Of a DNA stretch of 64,000 nucleotides, positions 8,830 through 17,743 are shown one piece after another. The DNA is from Wukongibacter sp050859025 (GTDB taxonomy: Bacteria; Bacillota; Clostridia; Peptostreptococcales; Caminicellaceae). The position numbers were made by a program, and so were the translations under genes. A model generated the notes under the pieces. It was not told the DNA's origin. It saw only the letters and a list, made by a program, of their open reading frames with translations, and made no database searches. Positions within the stretch are counted from its first letter, which is position 1. Every line of letters begins with the position of its first letter. Location: contig NZ_CP138200.1 of NCBI RefSeq assembly GCF_050859025.1, forward strand, positions 1,674,001 through 1,738,000, in the 5' to 3' direction.

Positions 8830-8933
8830 TATGGAGATTCCAGTCAAAGCTTTAATTTATACACATCAAAAATCCCCAGAAGCACCGGATATTTTGATAT
8901 GTATAAATTAAGATTTACTTAGAACTCTCTATA
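8830..8933 (+). repeat. MITE-like palindromic repeat, copy A
   Basis: A 104-bp imperfect palindrome: TTTAATTTATACACATCAAA on the left matches TTTGATATGTATAAATTAAG on the right. The outer ends resemble ATGGAGATTCCAGTCAAA and TTACTTAGAACTCTCTATA. It is almost the reverse complement of the copy at 32703-32806. The rest of the 8732-9080 gap holds the chemoreceptor promoter and nothing else I can identify. Confidence 0.85.
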
Positions 8934-8981
8934 ACAAAACCCTAGATTAAAGATAGATAATTTCAATTTAAAATAAAATAT

Positions 8982-9010
8982 TTGACTAAATTAATATAAA
9001 TTTTTATAAT
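8982..9010 (+). promoter_or_regulatory. Sigma-A promoter of the chemoreceptor gene
   Basis: TTGACT (8982-8987) and TATAAT (9005-9010) are separated by exactly 17 bases, 70 bp before the chemoreceptor start. Confidence 0.75.
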
Positions 9011-9080
9011 TAGAATATACTACCAGGGGGTATAAGTATAAAAGCGAATGTTATCAGGTTGAAAGTTGAGGGGGAATAAA

Positions 9081-10526
9081 ATGTTTAACAAAAGAAAATA
9101 TGAAATGTTTATTGATAAAATCATTGATGGAACATTGGAACCCAAGGATTATAAAGGAAAAAATAATGGAATAATTCAAAAACTATTATATTTGAATGAC
9201 ATTTTTCTAAAGGATAGGGAAGATGTAAAAGCATTGATAAAATACATATTTTCAATTGCTATAGATATAAGCAAGTGCGATTTAAAGCTGGAGCATGAGT
9301 CCAAGAATATTACTAAAACAATAGGTGGATTGAATGATGTATCTGACAATGCATTAGCGGCATTTGAAGAAATATCAGCAGGTATATCCGAGGTAGACAA
9401 ATATATGCATAGATTTGTTGAATCTATAGATGATATTTCAAACGAGTCTAAAAAGTTAAATGAAAATACCTTGAATAGTAATGAGAAATTGAATAAAGTA
9501 ATAAAAGAAATTAATAATGTTACAAATTATTCTAACATTATGGGTCAAAATGTAAATGAATTAATAAGCTCAGTAAATAAAGTAAATGAATCCTTAACAG
9601 CGGTTAATCAGATTGCAGAACAAATAAATCTATTGGCATTAAATGCGAGTATTGAAGCTGCTAGGGCAGGGGAACATGGAAGGGGATTTAATGTTGTAGC
9701 TGAGGAAATAAGAAAGCTTTCAAATGATACTAAAGAATTAGTAATTTTGCAAAGTGAGTTATTGAAAAATGTTAATAGTGCGTCAGCAAATAGTTCCGAT
9801 AGCGTAAAGGAATCCATAGAGGGTATAAACTACGTTAAGAAAGAGCTTGGTAATATTAGCTCTATATTTAATGAAAATCAAGGATCAATTAATCAATTAA
9901 CTGGAGAAATTGAGAAACTATCACATTTCAGTCAGGAAATCGAAGGGTCAATTGAAGAGATAAATACGTCAGCAGAGAATACGGCCTCAGATGTAGAAAA
10001 TATAACAAATATATCTAACAATCTTACAAAGGTTGCTTCAAAGTTAAACGAGGTATCGGATTCTATTGGAATTGTGGATGACAAGATAAGTAAAGCCGCA
10101 AAGCTGTCTGGGAAATTGGGATTAAGTAGCTTTACGAAAATCTCAAATATTGAGTTTATAGATACGCTGACTCCTGTGATCTCAGCCCATAAAAATTGGG
10201 TTAAGTTTTTAGAACATATGGTAGACAATATGACGGTTGAGGCTATACAGACTGATTCTCATAGATGTGCATTTGGTCATTTTTATCATTCCATAGAACC
10301 AAGGGATGGTAATATACTTAAAATATGGAAGGATATAGATAAATACCACGAAGGTCTACATAAAGGTGCAGAGGTAGTAATCGAATATATAAATAAAAAT
10401 GATAAAGAAAATGCTAAAAAGCATTTAGAAAATGCAAGAAGCAATTCTGAAATATTGATCGAAATGTTAAATGAAATGATTGAGGCTGCTAAGGAAATGG
10501 AAGACGCTGGTAAGGGTGTTTTTTAA
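9081..10526 (+). CDS. Cytoplasmic chemoreceptor with C-terminal zinc-binding CZB domain
   Basis: This 481-residue methyl-accepting chemotaxis-type protein lacks any membrane segment or HAMP domain, so it should signal from the cytoplasm. Its signalling hairpin tip is visible as QINLLALNASIEAARAGEHG (about residues 182-201). The C-terminal 110 residues are a CZB (chemoreceptor zinc-binding) domain with the expected three His and one Cys: HKNW, CAFGHFY and HEGLH. In known CZB receptors zinc occupancy is tuned by oxidants such as hypochlorite; sensing of redox or zinc is thus likely but inferred. TTG 9066 is a possible start, but GAGGGGGA lies just before ATG 9081, which I chose. It stands alone between a promoter and a terminator. 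Confidence 0.9.
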   Translation: MFNKRKYEMFIDKIIDGTLEPKDYKGKNNGIIQKLLYLNDIFLKDREDVKALIKYIFSIAIDISKCDLKLEHESKNITKTIGGLNDVSDNALAAFEEISAGISEVDKYMHRFVESIDDISNESKKLNENTLNSNEKLNKVIKEINNVTNYSNIMGQNVNELISSVNKVNESLTAVNQIAEQINLLALNASIEAARAGEHGRGFNVVAEEIRKLSNDTKELVILQSELLKNVNSASANSSDSVKESIEGINYVKKELGNISSIFNENQGSINQLTGEIEKLSHFSQEIEGSIEEINTSAENTASDVENITNISNNLTKVASKLNEVSDSIGIVDDKISKAAKLSGKLGLSSFTKISNIEFIDTLTPVISAHKNWVKFLEHMVDNMTVEAIQTDSHRCAFGHFYHSIEPRDGNILKIWKDIDKYHEGLHKGAEVVIEYINKNDKENAKKHLENARSNSEILIEMLNEMIEAAKEMEDAGKGVF

Positions 10527-10544
10527 TGCTGTTTAGAGAAGAGT

Positions 10545-10587
10545 TCAAATAAAGAGGGATATGACTCATATCCCTCTTTATTTGAAT
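10545..10587. terminator. 21-bp perfect palindrome, bidirectional terminator
   Basis: Positions 10545-10565 pair perfectly with 10567-10587 around one central base. The A-rich and T-rich outer arms (TTCAAATAAAGAGGG... and mirror) would work as a terminator in both directions. It follows the chemoreceptor gene. Confidence 0.8.
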
Positions 10588-10624
10588 TCTCTATACTCGG
10601 AAATACATCAGCCTATATACTATA

Positions 10625-10941
10625 GGAATGGTTTTAATAATATTTATGGTTATAGGATTATTAGAAAAGGTATCAATAGCTAGTGCTCCTGCGATGAATC
10701 CAGCGGTTATAGCCTTAGATGGGACAATGAATGTAATGGAAAGAAATTTTTAAAAGAGCTTTTCATCAAGCAAAATAAAGTCGATAGAAGAATTATTTGT
10801 GATATTCACGATTTTGAGTATGTACAGAATATTTTTAAACGTGCTATAGTATTTTTAGAGTATTACAAAATCTCTAATGATAATTTATACGAAAAGGATA
10901 TAAAAGATGAAGAGTTTTTAAGAGAAGATAGTATCAAGTAA
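10625..10941 (+). pseudogene. Unidentified gene remnants before larC
   Basis: About 315 bases show broken coding character. One frame (10625-10750) gives a hydrophobic segment (GMVLIIFMVIGLLEK) followed by PAMNPAVIALDG and a stop. A different frame (10752-10941) gives a charged stretch (ELFIKQNKVDRRIICDIHDF) ending at TAA. No start with a ribosome binding site joins them. I do not recognise either half. They may be the ends of one or two deleted genes. Confidence 0.35.
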
Positions 10942-10961
10942 ACGGCAAGGGAGCGGTAAAT

Positions 10962-12218
10962 ATGAAGGTATTATACTACGATTGTTTTTGTGGAATAAGT
11001 GGAGATATGAATTTGGGTGCGATGATTGATTTGGGAGTAAATGAAGAATATTTATTAAAAGAAATTTCAAAGCTTAACATAGATTCAGAATATAAGATAG
11101 ATGTTAAAAAAACTATCAAGAAGGGCATAAGTGGAACCAAGGTTGATGTGATACTAAAAAAACAGTATGAAGAACATAAGAATGACGATCATCATCAGCA
11201 TTGTCACGACCATTCCCATCATCATGAAGATAATCACGAGCATTACGGATATTATCATCATCACAGAAATTTAAGGGACATCGAAAATATAATAAATTCC
11301 AGTGAGTTAAATGATAGAGTGAAAAGATTAAGCATAGATATGTTCATGAAGGTAGCCGAGGCCGAGGCAAAGGTTCATGGAAAACCTCTATATGAAGTAC
11401 ACTTCCACGAGGTTGGCGCTGTTGATTCTATTATAGATATTGTAGGAGCGGCAATAGCCATAGATTATTTAGACGTGGATAAAGTTATGGCATCTAATGT
11501 ACAATTAGGGGGAGGATTTGTAAAATGTGCCCACGGATTTATACCCGTACCAGCACCTGCAACTGTCGAAATACTAAAAGGAATCCCAATTAAAACTGGA
11601 CTTGTAAATTTTGAGACAACTACACCAACGGGTGCAGCTATACTGTCAGCTAGCGTCCAGAAATTCACAGATAAGTTGAGTTTTTCTATAGAAAAGATTG
11701 GATATGGAATAGGAAATAGGGAACTGGAAATCCCAAATGTGCTAAGGGTTTATTTAGGAAAAGAAGAGAAGTCCAAGGAAACAGAAGATCAGTATATACT
11801 TGAAACCAATATAGATGACATGAATCCAGAGCTTTACAGCTATGTTGAGGAGAGGCTTTTTGAAGAGGGTGCATTGGATGTATTTAAAACACCTATTATA
11901 ATGAAAAAAGGAAGACCGGCAGTAAAACTAAGTATATTAATTAATGAAGGAAGAGAAAAGGATGTTCTCGAAGTAATATTTAAAGAAACAACTTCTATAG
12001 GAATAAGAAAATATAAGGTTAAAAAAATCATGCTTAAAAGAGATTTCGCTAGGGTACAGACAAAATATGGGGATGTAGCAATTAAAAATTCTTACTATCA
12101 AGGAAAGCTAATAAAGTTTAAGCCAGAGTATGAGGATTGCAAAGGCCTTGCTAAGGAGAAAAATATACCAATTAGAGAAATCTATAAAGAAGTAAATAGA
12201 ATAATGGAGGAAATATAG
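10962..12218 (+). CDS. larC: Nickel-pincer cofactor synthase LarC
   Basis: LarC inserts nickel into the pyridinium-thioamide/thiocarboxylate cofactor used by lactate racemase LarA and its relatives, in a CTP-dependent step. The 418-residue protein starts with the family YYDCFCGISGDMNLGAM, has HFHEVGAVDSIIDIVGAA near residue 150, and carries an unusually His-rich insert at residues about 67-103 (many His among Asp and Glu), suited to nickel binding. In Lactobacillus plantarum larC is split by a programmed frameshift; here it is one continuous frame. Only 3 bases separate it from larE and about 30 separate larE from larB, so the three form one operon. Confidence 0.95.
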   Translation: MKVLYYDCFCGISGDMNLGAMIDLGVNEEYLLKEISKLNIDSEYKIDVKKTIKKGISGTKVDVILKKQYEEHKNDDHHQHCHDHSHHHEDNHEHYGYYHHHRNLRDIENIINSSELNDRVKRLSIDMFMKVAEAEAKVHGKPLYEVHFHEVGAVDSIIDIVGAAIAIDYLDVDKVMASNVQLGGGFVKCAHGFIPVPAPATVEILKGIPIKTGLVNFETTTPTGAAILSASVQKFTDKLSFSIEKIGYGIGNRELEIPNVLRVYLGKEEKSKETEDQYILETNIDDMNPELYSYVEERLFEEGALDVFKTPIIMKKGRPAVKLSILINEGREKDVLEVIFKETTSIGIRKYKVKKIMLKRDFARVQTKYGDVAIKNSYYQGKLIKFKPEYEDCKGLAKEKNIPIREIYKEVNRIMEEI

Positions 12219-12221
12219 AAG

Positions 12222-13028
12222 ATGATAAATAATGAAAAATATATGAAGTTAATAGATTATTTGAAAAAGCTAGATAGAGTAGTTCTAGCCTTTTCTGGCG
12301 GTGTAGATAGTACCTTTCTACTTAAAGCTGCTAAGGAAGCTCTTAAGGATAATATTAAGGCCGTAACAATATTGTCTCCTTATATTCCAAAGTGGGAAGT
12401 AGAGGAGGCGAAGGAGTTAGTAAAGGAATTAAAGGTCAAATATGAGATAGTAGAGGTACCGATTATAGATGAAATTCAGCATAATCCTGAAGATAGATGT
12501 TATCTATGTAAAAAAGCTGTATTTGGTATGATACAAGATATAGCTAAAAAGGAAGGCTATAACTATGTTATTGATGGAACGAACTTTGATGATTTAGGGG
12601 ATTATAGGCCAGGGTTAAAGGCTTTAGGAGAACTAGAAGTAAAAAGTCCTTTGCTTGAATGTAAACTGACTAAGGAAGAAATAAGGAGTCTATCTAAGGA
12701 GTTGGGCCTCAATACATGGGATAAACCACCATATGCATGTCTTTTGACAAGGATACCCTATGGTAATGAGCTAAAGGTGGAAGATTTTGAAAAAATAGAA
12801 GAGGCCGAAAAATACATGATGAGCATAGGTTTTAGAGCAGTTAGAGTTAGATGTCATGGAGATTTAGCAAGAATTGAGGTTAATAAAAATGATAGAGTAA
12901 AACTATTTAATGAAGGGATTCTTGATGAGATTTCCAGTAAATTAAAAAAAATTGGATTTAAATATATTACAATGGATCTAGAAGGCTATAGAGTAGGGAG
13001 CTTTAATGAAACGATGAAAGAGAAATAA
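12222..13028 (+). CDS. larE: Sacrificial sulfur transferase LarE
   Basis: LarE is a PP-loop ATPase that adenylates the pyridinium dicarboxylate made by LarB and then donates sulfur to it. The 268 residues show the PP-loop SGGVDSTFLLKAA near residue 26 and the PPYACLLTRIPYG segment, whose Cys aligns with the sacrificial Cys176 of the L. plantarum enzyme. That would make it the type that gives up its own cysteine sulfur. A CYLCKK motif is also visible near residue 90. It starts 3 bases after larC. Confidence 0.93.
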   Translation: MINNEKYMKLIDYLKKLDRVVLAFSGGVDSTFLLKAAKEALKDNIKAVTILSPYIPKWEVEEAKELVKELKVKYEIVEVPIIDEIQHNPEDRCYLCKKAVFGMIQDIAKKEGYNYVIDGTNFDDLGDYRPGLKALGELEVKSPLLECKLTKEEIRSLSKELGLNTWDKPPYACLLTRIPYGNELKVEDFEKIEEAEKYMMSIGFRAVRVRCHGDLARIEVNKNDRVKLFNEGILDEISSKLKKIGFKYITMDLEGYRVGSFNETMKEK

Positions 13029-13057
13029 GCTTATACTTCAGGAGGTAAATGAAAATT

Positions 13058-13804
13058 ATGGATTCGAAGAATATAAAAGAATTGCTTGAGGGTGTAAAAA
13101 GTGGTGAGATTCAGATAGCTGAGGCTATGGCAAAGATTGAAGATTTACCATTTAAAGATTTGGAATTTGCAAAAATTGATAATCATAGGCAGATAAGAGT
13201 CGGATATCCTGAGGTTATTTATTGTGAAGGAAAAACAGTGGAACAGGTAAGGGATATTATAAAGTTTATGATGACAAAGGACAACAATATATTAGCTACT
13301 AGGGCCAGTGATGAAATTTACGATGCTGTAAGGGAAATATGTGAAGACGCAAAATACAATAGGCTGGGAAGAACAATAACAATTAGAAAAAAGGAAGAAA
13401 AGCTGACGGATAGCTATATTGCAATCGTATCAGCGGGAACCTCTGATTTACCTGTAGTAGAGGAAGCAGTAGAAACTGCAAAAATCCTTGGAAATAGAGT
13501 AGAAAAGATTATAGATGTAGGAGTCGCAGGTATTCATAGACTATTAGCAAGGCTCGATATAATAAGAAGTGCAAAGGTTATTATTGTTGTTGCAGGAATG
13601 GAAGGGGCCCTTGCAAGTGTAGTAGGAGGACTTGTTAATAAACCTGTCATAGCTGTCCCTACAAGTGTAGGATATGGAGCAAATTTTGGAGGGCTTTCAT
13701 CTCTGTTATCAATGTTAAACAGTTGTGCAAGCGGTGTCAGTGTAGTTAATATAGATAATGGTTTTGGTGCTGCTTATAACGCAAGTATTATTAATAAATT
13801 ATAA
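13058..13804 (+). CDS. larB: Pyridinium biscarboxylate synthase LarB
   Basis: LarB carboxylates and hydrolyses nicotinic acid adenine dinucleotide, the first step of nickel-pincer cofactor synthesis. The protein (about 248 residues) has the typical N-terminal helical part and a C-terminal PurE/AIR-carboxylase-like domain (AIVSAGTSDLPVVEEA, VVAGMEGALASVVGGL, VPTSVGYGANFGGLSSLLSML). AGGAGGT ends two bases before ATG 13049, which is too close, so the second ATG at 13058 is preferred. The order larC-larE-larB completes the cofactor pathway, but no larA racemase gene is in the window. Confidence 0.93.
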   Translation: MDSKNIKELLEGVKSGEIQIAEAMAKIEDLPFKDLEFAKIDNHRQIRVGYPEVIYCEGKTVEQVRDIIKFMMTKDNNILATRASDEIYDAVREICEDAKYNRLGRTITIRKKEEKLTDSYIAIVSAGTSDLPVVEEAVETAKILGNRVEKIIDVGVAGIHRLLARLDIIRSAKVIIVVAGMEGALASVVGGLVNKPVIAVPTSVGYGANFGGLSSLLSMLNSCASGVSVVNIDNGFGAAYNASIINKL

Positions 13805-13910
13805 TTTTGGCTGGAAGCTCTATATATTTTGTAATAATTTTGTAACTACTTTTCCTTGAGATTTTATTATAATAGCTAATGATAATAGAAGTTTTGGGAG
13901 GTTATATGAC

Positions 13911-14639
13911 ATGAAACTAAAAAAAGTAATTGTATCTGTACTACTAATTTCAAGTATGGCATTTGTAGGATGCGTATCGAAGGAAAAGCCAGTTGATAAG
14001 ACTGATGGAATTAAGAACGAAGAATCAATTGAAAATTCACAGGAAAAAGAGAAAAGTGAAGGTGAATCAGCTTTAAATTATGAAATATCTAAAGAAGTTC
14101 TAGAGATAGAAAACAAGAATACAAAAATATTCTATCCACAAGTTGAAGGTTATACAGGAGAGCTTTTAATGGATTATATGAATCAAAGTCTTATAAAAAT
14201 TGCTGAGATTTATGGAAATGAAGATCCATATACTGATGTTGAAATAGACTATGAGATTACAAAAATGGATGAGAATATACTAAGTGTAGTGTTTATAGGA
14301 ACAGGAAAAGTAGTAGACTTCGGTGAAATAAAGATCAAACAAAGTATAAATCTAGATATGGCTTCCTCAAGCAATGAGATAACCTATGATAACTTCATAA
14401 AGAGTGACGAAGACTCTAAAAAGAAAGTAATGGAGATATTAAATGAAAAGGCTAAGGCCATTGGATTGGATGCAGGAGTAGAAGCAGAAGGAATACGTAT
14501 ATACTTTAAAGGCGAGGAAGTAGTGTTTTACTATATGCCTTTAGATGATAGTGCAAAGGAATTTATTGAATTAAGTGTACCATTAAAGGAAATAGAAGAT
14601 TATACAAATACTGAATTTGGTGAAGCACCGGCTAGTTAG
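13911..14639 (+). CDS. Lipoprotein, possible DUF4163/DUF3298-like
   Basis: The 242-residue protein has a lipoprotein signal peptide with the lipobox AFVGC (Cys21) and then a charged, low-complexity linker (residues 25-55). The folded part, residues 60-235, has the order of the DUF4163-DUF3298 pair found in exported Firmicute proteins such as PdaC: YPQVEGY..., a bulky beta region, then a segment resembling NFIKSDEDSKKKVMEILNEKAK. I make this match from memory of the pattern and hold it loosely. No catalytic site is apparent. It is anchored at the outer face of the membrane. A terminator follows it. Confidence 0.7.
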   Translation: MKLKKVIVSVLLISSMAFVGCVSKEKPVDKTDGIKNEESIENSQEKEKSEGESALNYEISKEVLEIENKNTKIFYPQVEGYTGELLMDYMNQSLIKIAEIYGNEDPYTDVEIDYEITKMDENILSVVFIGTGKVVDFGEIKIKQSINLDMASSSNEITYDNFIKSDEDSKKKVMEILNEKAKAIGLDAGVEAEGIRIYFKGEEVVFYYMPLDDSAKEFIELSVPLKEIEDYTNTEFGEAPAS

Positions 14640-14663
14640 GAGAAAAAGTATACAAGTGTTGCC

Positions 14664-14709
14664 AAAAGAGTTTTAGAAGCCAATCTATTGGAATCTAAAG
14701 CTCTTTTTT
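14664..14709 (+). terminator. Rho-independent terminator
   Basis: AAAAGAG...TTTAGA pairs with TCTAAA...CTCTTTT across a 20-base interior that also pairs partly (CCAAT/ATTGG), and a run of seven T follows. The remaining 230 bases to the ROK gene contain its promoter and nothing else recognisable. Confidence 0.8.
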
Positions 14710-14873
14710 TATTCACGAAAGCTGAAATATTTTTTATGAAGAATCCTGTATCATAAAAGAAATAATGATAATTACTAGCAAAATATTTGAAGTGATTTGT
14801 TTTTTTTAATCTATTAAAAAATCCCTAAAGCTTGTAGCTTTTAACTAAAAAAGTGTCATCGCATGTTTCCATT

Positions 14874-14902
14874 TTGAAATTTATTTCTAAATATGATATA
14901 TT
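14874..14902 (+). promoter_or_regulatory. Sigma-A promoter of the ROK regulator
   Basis: TTGAAA (14874-14879) and TATATT (14897-14902) are 17 bases apart, about 45 bp before the start codon. Confidence 0.65.
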
Positions 14903-14947
14903 AAAATCAAACTTTATTTATTAACTAAAGAAAGTTGTGGTTTGATT

Positions 14948-16147
14948 ATGAATTATAATAGAGCTGATAAAAAGCTTATAAAAAAAATAAACACAGTTTC
15001 TATATTGAAAATAATAAGGGAAAGAGGACCCATATCGAGAGCCGACATTTCGAAAATGATAGGATTGAATCCCGCTACTGTTTCTAGTAATGTTTCTGGC
15101 CTTTTAAAAAGAAAGCTGATTAAAGAGGTTGGAAGTGGAGAATCCAGTGGAGGAAGAAAACCTATTCTTTTGGAGCTTAACAGTAGTGAAATTTATGTTA
15201 TAGGTGTGGATATGGGAATAAAAAAAGTTTCTGCTGGACTTATTGACATTGATGGAAGTATTATTCAAAAAGTTACTTTACAATATCCAGAGAAAGCAAA
15301 ACAGGAAAATGTATTAGAAACAATAAAAGAGTCTATTTATGAAGTGGTAAAGAAAGAGGATGATGATTTTAATAAAATAATTGGAATAGGTATGGGCATT
15401 CATGGAATTGTAGATATAGAAAAAGGACTGTTATCTTATGCACCAGCCTTTGATTGTCATGACGTAGACATAGTATCCATTTTTAAAAATGAGTTTAAGA
15501 CACCTGTAATTATTGATAATGATGTAAGAGTAATGGCCCTTGGCGAGAAATGGTTTGGAAAGGCTAAGGAAGCTCAAAACTTTGTACTTTTGAATATAGG
15601 AACAGGCATAGGTGCAGGAATTTATTTAAATGGTAAGCTTTATAGAGGAAATAACTTTGGGGCTGGTGAAATAGGTCATGTAAGTATTTCAGATAAGAAA
15701 ATAAAATGTAAATGTGGAGAATATGGCTGTTTTGAGGCTATTGCATCAGGTACGGGTATAGTAACAAGATTTATCGAGGAATTAAAGCAAGGAAGTAGTT
15801 CTAGCATTTTAAATAGAATAGATGTTTTTCATATTACCTCAGAAGAAATTTACAAAGAAGCATTAAGAGGTGATAAGCTTTCGATCCAAATACTAAAGGA
15901 AACAGGAAATTATATTGGTGCTGGAATATCAATGCTTATAAATATATTGAACCCAGAGATGATATTAATTGCGGGTGGAGTATCGAAAGCAGGAAAATTT
16001 ATTTTTGAAGGAGTTCAAAGGGCGGTTTCAAAAAAAAGTATAAATAATAATTTAAAGTTTTTATATATAGGAGAAACAGATTTGAAAGAGAATGCAGGGA
16101 TAGTAGGAGCTGCAACCTTGATTATAAAAGATATTTTTAGTGTATAA
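14948..16147 (+). CDS. ROK-family transcriptional regulator (NagC/XylR type)
   Basis: This is a repressor-type ROK protein of about 399 residues. Residues 10-75 are a winged-helix domain (ISRADISKMIGLNPATVSSNVSGLL). The ROK domain follows, with a DMGIKK phosphate-loop region, GTGIGAGIYLNG, GEIGHVS and the zinc signature CKCGEYGCFEAIASG (about residues 255-270). Such proteins repress sugar-use genes and sense sugars or phosphosugars. No sugar gene lies beside it, so the regulon is unknown. TTG 14942 is a possible earlier start; no strong ribosome binding site decides the matter. Confidence 0.88.
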   Translation: MNYNRADKKLIKKINTVSILKIIRERGPISRADISKMIGLNPATVSSNVSGLLKRKLIKEVGSGESSGGRKPILLELNSSEIYVIGVDMGIKKVSAGLIDIDGSIIQKVTLQYPEKAKQENVLETIKESIYEVVKKEDDDFNKIIGIGMGIHGIVDIEKGLLSYAPAFDCHDVDIVSIFKNEFKTPVIIDNDVRVMALGEKWFGKAKEAQNFVLLNIGTGIGAGIYLNGKLYRGNNFGAGEIGHVSISDKKIKCKCGEYGCFEAIASGTGIVTRFIEELKQGSSSSILNRIDVFHITSEEIYKEALRGDKLSIQILKETGNYIGAGISMLINILNPEMILIAGGVSKAGKFIFEGVQRAVSKKSINNNLKFLYIGETDLKENAGIVGAATLIIKDIFSV

Positions 16148-16189
16148 GATACGGAATAAAATATATATCCTTAAGATATTTTAATGTGG

Positions 16190-16392
16190 CGGGGGCCCAT
16201 GAAAGTGCTACAGTAGAAACTAAGTTTTAGAGGTTCTAGGTCTTAAGGACTTTCAGAAAGTGGAATCAGTAGAGGAAAGCCCAGGCTCGCTTACGGATAT
16301 TTTGAATAATATTTTAATCTGTCCGCTGATTTAGGAGAATACATATTAAATCATAGTCTAACAATGAATGCAGACTATATAGCTTACGTAAA
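16190..16392 (+). ncRNA. RNase P RNA-like segment in scrambled order (remnant or novel RNA)
   Basis: The 347-base gap behind the ROK gene holds blocks that look like conserved parts of bacterial RNase P RNA. GAAAGTGCTACAGTAGAAAC (16201) resembles the CR-II/P11 block of class B RNA, and AGAAAGTGGAATC (16255) its closing strand. GTAGAGGAAAGCCCAGGCTC (16269) resembles CR-I, and TAGCTTACG (16380) the 3' CR-V end. In normal rnpB, CR-I comes first and CR-II later; here the order is reversed, and the segment is only about 200 bases instead of about 400. The P4 helix between CR-I and CR-V does not pair well, which argues for a decayed, rearranged copy. An unrelated structured RNA cannot be excluded. 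Confidence 0.4.
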
Positions 16393-16410
16393 TTTCATAT
16401 AGACATAAAA

Positions 16411-16454
16411 AAGTAAATAGGCAAGAAATGAACTCTTTTCTTGTCTATTTACTT
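16411..16454. terminator. Bidirectional terminator between ROK region and fabF
   Basis: An 18-bp stem (AAGTAAATAGGCAAGAAA with TTTCTTGTCTATTTACTT, one G-U pair) is flanked by A-rich sequence on the left and TTTC on the right. It can end the minus-strand acp-fabF transcript and any plus-strand transcript from the RNA-like segment. Confidence 0.85.
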
Positions 16455-16495
16455 TCTGCATAAAATCTATTATTTACAATTTGTAACTACTAAAA

Positions 16496-17728
16496 CTACC
16501 ATTTCTTAAACACGAGAGAGGCATTATGTCCACCAAAGCCGAAGGAATTAGTTAGTACATAATCAAGATCGACTTTACGTCCTTTATTTATAACATAATC
16601 AAGATCGCAGTCTTCATCCTTGATTTTATATCCAATAGTACCATGAATATAATTTTCTTCTAAGGCTTTTATTGAAGCTATGGCTTCAACTGCTCCAGAA
16701 GCTCCTAAAAGATGCCCAATCATAGATTTGGTTGAGCTGATTGGAATACTGTATGAATGTTCCAGAAAAACAGTTTTAATTGCTTCGGTTTCACTTTTAT
16801 CATTATATGGGGTTGATGTTCCGTGGGCGTTTATATATGATACATCCGCAGGAGATATTGACGCATTTTCAAGGGCTAGCCTCATTGCTCTAGAGCCTCC
16901 TTCTCCCTTTGGAGCTGGAGAAGTTAAGTGGTGAGCATCGCAGGTTGAACCATAACCGACTAATTCCCCATAAATTTTTACGTTTCTTTTTAGAGCATGC
17001 TCAAGTTCTTCAAGTATTATGATTCCGGCTCCTTCACCCATAACAAAACCATCTCTTTCCTTATCAAAGGGGATTGAAGCTCTTAAAGGTTCGTTTTTAA
17101 GAGACAAGGCATTAAGATTGGCAAATCCTGCTAGAACCAATGGAGTTATACAGGCCTCACTACCACCAGAGATAATTATGTCAGCATCACCATATTGAAT
17201 AGCTCTAAAGGCTTCGCCGATGGCGTTTGTACCTGCAGCACATGCAGTTATTACAGTATTGGCTATACCTTTAGCATTCAAATCTATTGCAATGTTTCCA
17301 GTAACAATATTTGGAATAGATTTTGGCATTAATAGGGGAGAAACCATATTCATTCCACCCTTTAGAAGCTTTGTAGTTTCTTCAACTATGGTAATTATTC
17401 CCCCAACACCGTTGCCAAGGATTACACCCAATCTATTTCTATCAATATTTACATTATCTAACTTCGCATCCCTATAGGCTTCTCTGGAAGCTACTATTCC
17501 TAAATGGGAGAAACGATCAAGCCTCTTAAACTGCTTTCTATCAAAATGATCTTTAGCATCGAATGATTTAAGCTCTGCTGCAACCTTTACCTTAGAGTTT
17601 TCAACATCAAAGGATTTTATATAATCGATACCACATAGTCCATTCTTAGCATTATTCCAAAATTCATCCACAGTATTGCCTATTGGTGTAACAGCACCAA
17701 GTCCAGTAATTACTACTCTTTTCTTCAT
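16496..17728 (-). CDS. fabF: 3-oxoacyl-ACP synthase II (FabF), linked to biotin genes
   Basis: FabF condenses malonyl-ACP with acyl-ACP during chain extension. The 410-residue protein has the normal length and the catalytic Cys-His-His set: TACAAGTNAIGEAF (Cys), NAHGTSTPYND and SMIGHLLGASGA. GTNA replaces the more common GTHA, and the gatekeeper region SFGFGGHN is intact. It lies 15 bases after the acp gene and is transcribed with it, away from bioF, from a promoter overlapping a BirA-type operator. I infer that this pair extends the methyl-ester-masked primer made by BioC towards pimeloyl-ACP, a job usually done by the housekeeping enzymes. A general fatty-acid role is the alternative. Confidence 0.92.
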   Translation of the reverse strand: MKKRVVITGLGAVTPIGNTVDEFWNNAKNGLCGIDYIKSFDVENSKVKVAAELKSFDAKDHFDRKQFKRLDRFSHLGIVASREAYRDAKLDNVNIDRNRLGVILGNGVGGIITIVEETTKLLKGGMNMVSPLLMPKSIPNIVTGNIAIDLNAKGIANTVITACAAGTNAIGEAFRAIQYGDADIIISGGSEACITPLVLAGFANLNALSLKNEPLRASIPFDKERDGFVMGEGAGIIILEELEHALKRNVKIYGELVGYGSTCDAHHLTSPAPKGEGGSRAMRLALENASISPADVSYINAHGTSTPYNDKSETEAIKTVFLEHSYSIPISSTKSMIGHLLGASGAVEAIASIKALEENYIHGTIGYKIKDEDCDLDYVINKGRKVDLDYVLTNSFGFGGHNASLVFKKW

Positions 17729-17743
17729 AATACCTCCATTTTA

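Noticed and set aside
16190..16392. Idea that the segment is an intact, working rnpB
   Set aside because: It is about half the normal length, conserved blocks are out of order and P4 does not pair.
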